From contig CAKOQK010000037.1 of NCBI GenBank assembly GCA_934101225.1, positions 1 to 8,728 of the forward strand: 8,728 nt of DNA, read 5' to 3'. A program made the position numbers and the translations under genes. This document shows positions 6,414-8,728 of this stretch, piece after piece. The notes below the pieces were generated by a model. The model ran no database searches. It saw only the letters and a program-made list of their open reading frames with translations, and was not told where the DNA came from. Each line of letters begins with the position of its first letter. Position 1 is the first letter of the stretch. The stretch comes from an uncultured Bacilli bacterium (GTDB taxonomy: Bacteria; Bacillota_I; Bacilli_A; RF39; UBA660).

Positions 6414-7081
6414 AAGATCTATCGTTTTTAAAATCTCGTTACTTTGTTTATAAAGGAATTTATGATAATAAAAATATTTATGAAAATACTTTAGAGGCAA
6501 TAAAAGTAGCAATCCGTAAAAATAAAGCCATCTATTTAACCGTATGTGAAACCAAAGATAAAGAATTAATTATTTGTGAAAATGATTGTTTAACCAGAAT
6601 TCAAAATCAAAAAGATAATATTAAAGATATGACTTATGATGAAATATCATATTTATCTTTTTATCATATTCCTAAACTATCTGAAGTCTTGGAATTAACA
6701 AAAGATATTCCTATTATTTTAAGTTTGAAAATACATACTAAAAATGAAGAATTATTTAATTTATTAGATAATTATTCTGGTAAATTTGCTCTATTATCAA
6801 CTGATATCAAAATAATAATGTGGTTAAATAAACATCGTGAAAATTATATCGTAGGAGAAGTTATAACCAAACATAAAGGCTTTAATCTAGGATTCTATTT
6901 TATTAAATCAGACTTTAAAAGTTACAATATTGAATATTATGATAAAATAAAATTAAATAAATTAAGAGAAGAAAATATTGTTATTGGCTATTACGTTAAT
7001 AATAAAAACAGGTTAAAAACTTATAATAATATGTTTGATTCTTTAATAATAGATAATTATATTGGAATAACAAGTAGGTGA
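6410..7081 (+). CDS. Degenerate GDPD-fold protein, probably catalytically dead
   Basis: This 223-aa protein has the outline of glycerophosphodiester phosphodiesterases. ENTLEA (25-30) corresponds to PENTLAAF, TKDKEL (48-53) to TKDG, LTR (61-63) and MTYDEIS (74-80) to the T-x-x-E-L segment, and IPKLSEVLEL (87-96) to the P-x-L-x-E-x-L segment. The catalytic positions are changed. HRG near the N-terminus reads Y14-K15-G16. The metal-binding E-x-D of the second strand reads Y42-L-T44. The H of the 'HD' motif reads E57. Hydrolysis of glycerophosphodiesters is therefore unlikely; a binding or regulatory role is possible but unproven. No signal peptide or membrane helix is visible. A GGTGG site (6399-6403) precedes the ATG, and four-base overlaps join it to the methyltransferase gene and to the possible GTG start of rimM. 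Confidence 0.75.
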   Translation: MKDLSFLKSRYFVYKGIYDNKNIYENTLEAIKVAIRKNKAIYLTVCETKDKELIICENDCLTRIQNQKDNIKDMTYDEISYLSFYHIPKLSEVLELTKDIPIILSLKIHTKNEELFNLLDNYSGKFALLSTDIKIIMWLNKHRENYIVGEVITKHKGFNLGFYFIKSDFKSYNIEYYDKIKLNKLREENIVIGYYVNNKNRLKTYNNMFDSLIIDNYIGITSR

Positions 7082-7086
7082 TTAAG

Positions 7087-7563
7087 TTGGAAAAAATTTA
7101 TATAGGTAAAATAGTTAATACATTTGGAATTAAAGGTGAACTTAAAATAGTGTCTAAGTTTGAAATGCCAGATAGAGTATTTAAAATTCATAACCATCTT
7201 ATAATTAAAGATAGAAGCTATGAAATAACCGGTGTTCGTTTTCATAAAAATAATTATTTAGTAGAACTTAATAATATCAAAGATATTAATGATATAGAAT
7301 ATTTAATTGGTAATGATGTGTATTTTGCTAAAGAAGATTTAAACTTGCTCGATGAAGAATATTTAATAAGTGAGTTAATTGATTATAAAGTAATATCTAA
7401 TAATAAGGAAATAGGTATAATAACTAATTATGATGATAATAAAATAAATCCATTAATTAAAGTAAATAATAAATTTTATATTCCACTTAAAGGTTTTTAT
7501 GAAAAAATAGATAAATTAAATAAAAAGATTTATGTTAAAGATGTAAGTGGGTTAGTGTTATGA
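7087..7563 (+). CDS. rimM: Ribosome maturation factor RimM
   Basis: RimM binds ribosomal protein S19 and assists late 30S assembly around the 16S rRNA 3' domain. The N-terminal beta-barrel carries GKIVNTFGIKGE (7-18). The PRC-barrel domain spans about 88-158, with IPLKGFYEKID and a final VKDVSGLVL close to the usual 'pegLl' ending. At 158 aa it is near the normal length. I chose TTG 7087 because AGGTGA (7076-7081) lies five bases upstream and the protein then starts MEKIYIGKI, as RimM proteins typically do. The alternative GTG at 7078 overlaps the previous stop but lacks a well-placed ribosome-binding site. The next gene, trmD, overlaps by four bases, the classic rimM-trmD pairing. The usual upstream partner rpsP is absent here. 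Confidence 0.93.
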   Translation: MEKIYIGKIVNTFGIKGELKIVSKFEMPDRVFKIHNHLIIKDRSYEITGVRFHKNNYLVELNNIKDINDIEYLIGNDVYFAKEDLNLLDEEYLISELIDYKVISNNKEIGIITNYDDNKINPLIKVNNKFYIPLKGFYEKIDKLNKKIYVKDVSGLVL

Positions 7564-8225
7564 AAATCAGTATATTAAGTTTATTTCCTAATATGTTTGA
7601 TGGTTTTCTAACTGAATCTATTATTAAAAGAGCTATTAATGATAAAAAAGTAGAAATAGAAATAATTAATTTTCGTGATTATTCACCATTAAATAATAAA
7701 ATGGTTGATGATACTCCATATGGTGGAGGAGCAGGAATGGTTTTAAGATGCGAGCCTATTTATGAAGCGATAGATGCTATTAAAACTGAGGATTCTTATA
7801 TAATTATTATGGATCCTACTGGTGCAACTTATAAGCAAGCTAAAGCTAAAGAATTAAGTGCAAAAAAACATTTAATAATAATTTGCGGTCATTATGAAGG
7901 TTTTGATGAAAGAATAAAACTCTTAGCCGATGAAGTAATCAGTATTGGTGATTTTGTCTTAACAGGTGGTGAACTACCTGCTATGATGATAACTGATTCT
8001 ATTGTGAGATTAATTAGTGGAGTTATCAATAAAGAAAGCTTAGAAAGTGAAAGTTTTAATGATAATTTACTAGATTATCCAACTTATACCAAACCAGAAG
8101 AATATAGAGGAATGAAAGTTCCAAGCATTTTACTTTCTGGCAATCATCAAAAAATAGATGAATATCGTAAAAGTGAGAAAATAAGAATAACAAGGGAAAA
8201 AAGAAATGATTTAATGGGGGATTAA
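7560..8225 (+). CDS. trmD: tRNA (guanine-37-N1)-methyltransferase TrmD
   Basis: TrmD methylates G37 next to the anticodon using S-adenosylmethionine, preventing +1 frameshifting. The knotted SPOUT domain shows FPNMF (9-13), DTPYGGGAGMV (51-61), GHYEGFDER (110-118) and IGDFVLTGGELPA (129-141). Arg150 and Asp172 (in LLDYPTYTKP) match the catalytic pair of characterised TrmD. The C-terminal helical domain (SGNHQKIDEYR, 193-203) is present, but at 221 aa the protein is shorter than the usual 240-255, with the last helices trimmed. AAGTGGG (7545-7551) serves as ribosome-binding site, and the start overlaps the rimM stop by four bases. Confidence 0.97.
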   Translation: MKISILSLFPNMFDGFLTESIIKRAINDKKVEIEIINFRDYSPLNNKMVDDTPYGGGAGMVLRCEPIYEAIDAIKTEDSYIIIMDPTGATYKQAKAKELSAKKHLIIICGHYEGFDERIKLLADEVISIGDFVLTGGELPAMMITDSIVRLISGVINKESLESESFNDNLLDYPTYTKPEEYRGMKVPSILLSGNHQKIDEYRKSEKIRITREKRNDLMGD

Positions 8226-8228
8226 ATT

Positions 8229-8630
8229 ATGTACAAGTTATATAAAAATAAGAAAAAATATAAATTTAAAGAATCATTTGATTTCTTTAGTTATCCTTTA
8301 ACTTTAAATAATATAGAAGTATCTATCGTAGATGAAAGAATAATTAAAATATTCATAAAATCTAATATTAATTTTGATTTTTCTAAATTAGTTTCTAAAA
8401 TATTAATTTTTATTGATAATGAAGGAACTGATACTGATGGAACTCTTATTTTAATTGAATTAAATAATTTAAGTAACATGATATTTAATTTATATGCGGA
8501 TTATTTTACTAAAACTGAACTTAATTATTACATGCGAAATATTAGGCTTTTAGTGCAAGAAATTAAAAAAATAGAACTTAAAAAAATGCAACAGCCAACA
8601 AGTGAATTACGTTCAAGAAGATCCAGATAG
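8229..8630 (+). CDS. Hypothetical 133-aa protein downstream of trmD
   Basis: I do not recognise this family. The protein is rich in Ile, Lys, Asn and Phe, begins with a Lys/Tyr-rich stretch (MYKLYKNKKKYKFK), and has alternating hydrophobic segments suggesting strands (IEVSIVDERIIKIFIK, KILIFID, GTLILIEL). A helix follows (about 95-118), then a basic tail SELRSRRSR (125-133). It has no export signal, membrane helix or recognisable motif. A clear GGGGGA site (8216-8221) seven bases before the ATG, and only three bases between the trmD stop and this start, support expression from the operon. In many Firmicutes rplS occupies this position, but this protein does not look like L19. Confidence 0.75.
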   Translation: MYKLYKNKKKYKFKESFDFFSYPLTLNNIEVSIVDERIIKIFIKSNINFDFSKLVSKILIFIDNEGTDTDGTLILIELNNLSNMIFNLYADYFTKTELNYYMRNIRLLVQEIKKIELKKMQQPTSELRSRRSR

Positions 8631-8636
8631 TAAATT

Positions 8637-8645
8637 TGTTATAAT
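8637..8645 (+). promoter_or_regulatory. Extended -10 promoter P1 before the right-edge gene
   Basis: TGTTATAAT is a consensus TGn-TATAAT extended -10 that begins seven bases after the preceding stop codon. No good -35 lies 16-18 bases upstream, as is common for extended -10 promoters. The start point expected about seven bases downstream, near 8652, coincides with the left arm of the inverted repeat at 8652-8661. Confidence 0.5.
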
Positions 8646-8662
8646 GCATGAATGTAAATCAA

Positions 8663-8676
8663 GTGTAAATTGACAC
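8663..8676 (+). promoter_or_regulatory. Possible operator overlapping the P2 -35 box
   Basis: GTGTAAATTGACAC is a 14-bp near-palindrome with one mismatched pair and contains the TTGACA -35 hexamer. TGTAAAT also occurs twice here (8653-8659 and 8664-8670), 11 bp apart, about one helical turn. Both arrangements suit a repressor or activator site, but no cognate regulator is in the window. Confidence 0.3.
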
Positions 8677-8697
8677 GGGGGGGTATTATTATATAAT
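8670..8697 (+). promoter_or_regulatory. Consensus sigma-A promoter P2 with G7 tract in spacer
   Basis: TTGACA (8670-8675) and TATAAT (8692-8697) are both perfect consensus, separated by 16 bp. The spacer holds seven consecutive G (8677-8683). The ribosome-binding site AAAGGTGA (8709-8716) and an ATG at 8722 follow, so transcription would start near 8704 and give a very short leader. Confidence 0.8.
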
Positions 8698-8721
8698 TTC
8701 ACTAGGATAAAGGTGATTTAC

Positions 8722-8728
8722 ATGTATA
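8722..8728 (+). CDS. Start of an unidentified gene, cut by window edge
   Basis: Only ATG-TAT and one more base are present. It is called because a consensus promoter and a strong AAAGGTGA ribosome-binding site, five bases from the ATG, point to it. The product cannot be named; rplS would be a conventional neighbour of trmD, but nothing here tests that. Confidence 0.5.

Larger units (their letters stand above)
8652..8723 (+). repeat. Perfect 10-bp inverted repeat flanking leader and start codon
   Basis: ATGTAAATCA (8652-8661) is the exact reverse complement of TGATTTACAT (8714-8723). The right arm covers the end of the AAAGGTGA ribosome-binding site and the first two bases of the start codon. 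In an RNA started at P1 the two arms could pair and hide the start; an RNA from P2 would lack the left arm. Confidence 0.55.

Noticed and set aside
7057..8479. Minus-strand frames opposite rimM and the 133-aa gene (7057-7245, 8291-8479)
   Set aside because: They are short frames expected in AT-rich antisense sequence, with no ribosome-binding site or recognisable product.
1..8728. Mycoplasma-type genetic code (TGA as Trp)
   Set aside because: TGA ends the TrmH-family, GDPD-like and RimM genes at the expected lengths and Trp is encoded by TGG, so the standard bacterial code applies.

Overview
The window comes from a very AT-rich bacterium that uses the standard code: TGA ends the TrmH-family, GDPD-like and RimM genes and is not read as Trp. 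The Shine-Dalgarno sites (AGGAGG, AAAGGTGA), the sigma-A type promoters and the gene content fit a low-GC Firmicute. An uncultured gut Bacilli/Mollicutes-like lineage is likely, but that placement is inference. All genes read on the + strand.

Left part (1-3681): after the 3' end of an unidentified gene (3-149) come three tandem paralogues of 363-364 codons, with starts exactly 1174 bp apart. In the two internal junctions a hairpin terminator is followed at once by a promoter (TTGCTT, 17 bp, TGnTATAAT) whose -35 box lies in the terminator, so each gene is a self-contained expression cassette. The proteins lack a signal peptide or membrane segment. They carry an N-terminal segment ending in W-x-W-T-R-S...VRPxL (C-type-lectin/DUF6273-like in appearance), then a 'FGEYPQ...VKWL...LISK' segment and a helical tail. 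The copies are otherwise close, but about 23 codons just before VRPxL are hypervariable. By my hand count, 23 of 26 variable columns fall at codon positions 1 or 2 and most include A in at least one copy. This is the footprint expected of adenine-directed mutagenesis by a diversity-generating retroelement (DGR), although no reverse transcriptase or template repeat lies in the window. The copies are also mosaics, which points to gene conversion.

Right part (3753-8630): a tightly packed, probably co-transcribed run of mostly translation-associated genes with overlapping or nearly touching ends. The order is der (EngA, ribosome assembly GTPase), a YgjP-type metallopeptidase, a TrmH/SpoU rRNA methyltransferase, a GDPD-fold protein that has lost its catalytic residues, rimM (30S maturation), trmD (tRNA m1G37 methyltransferase) and a 133-aa protein of unknown function.

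Right edge (8631-8728): two stacked promoters precede a gene that begins at 8722. The downstream promoter has consensus boxes with a G7 tract in a 16-bp spacer, a rare homopolymer here and a candidate phase-variation switch. A perfect 10-bp inverted repeat joins the expected 5' end of the upstream transcript to the ribosome-binding site and start codon.
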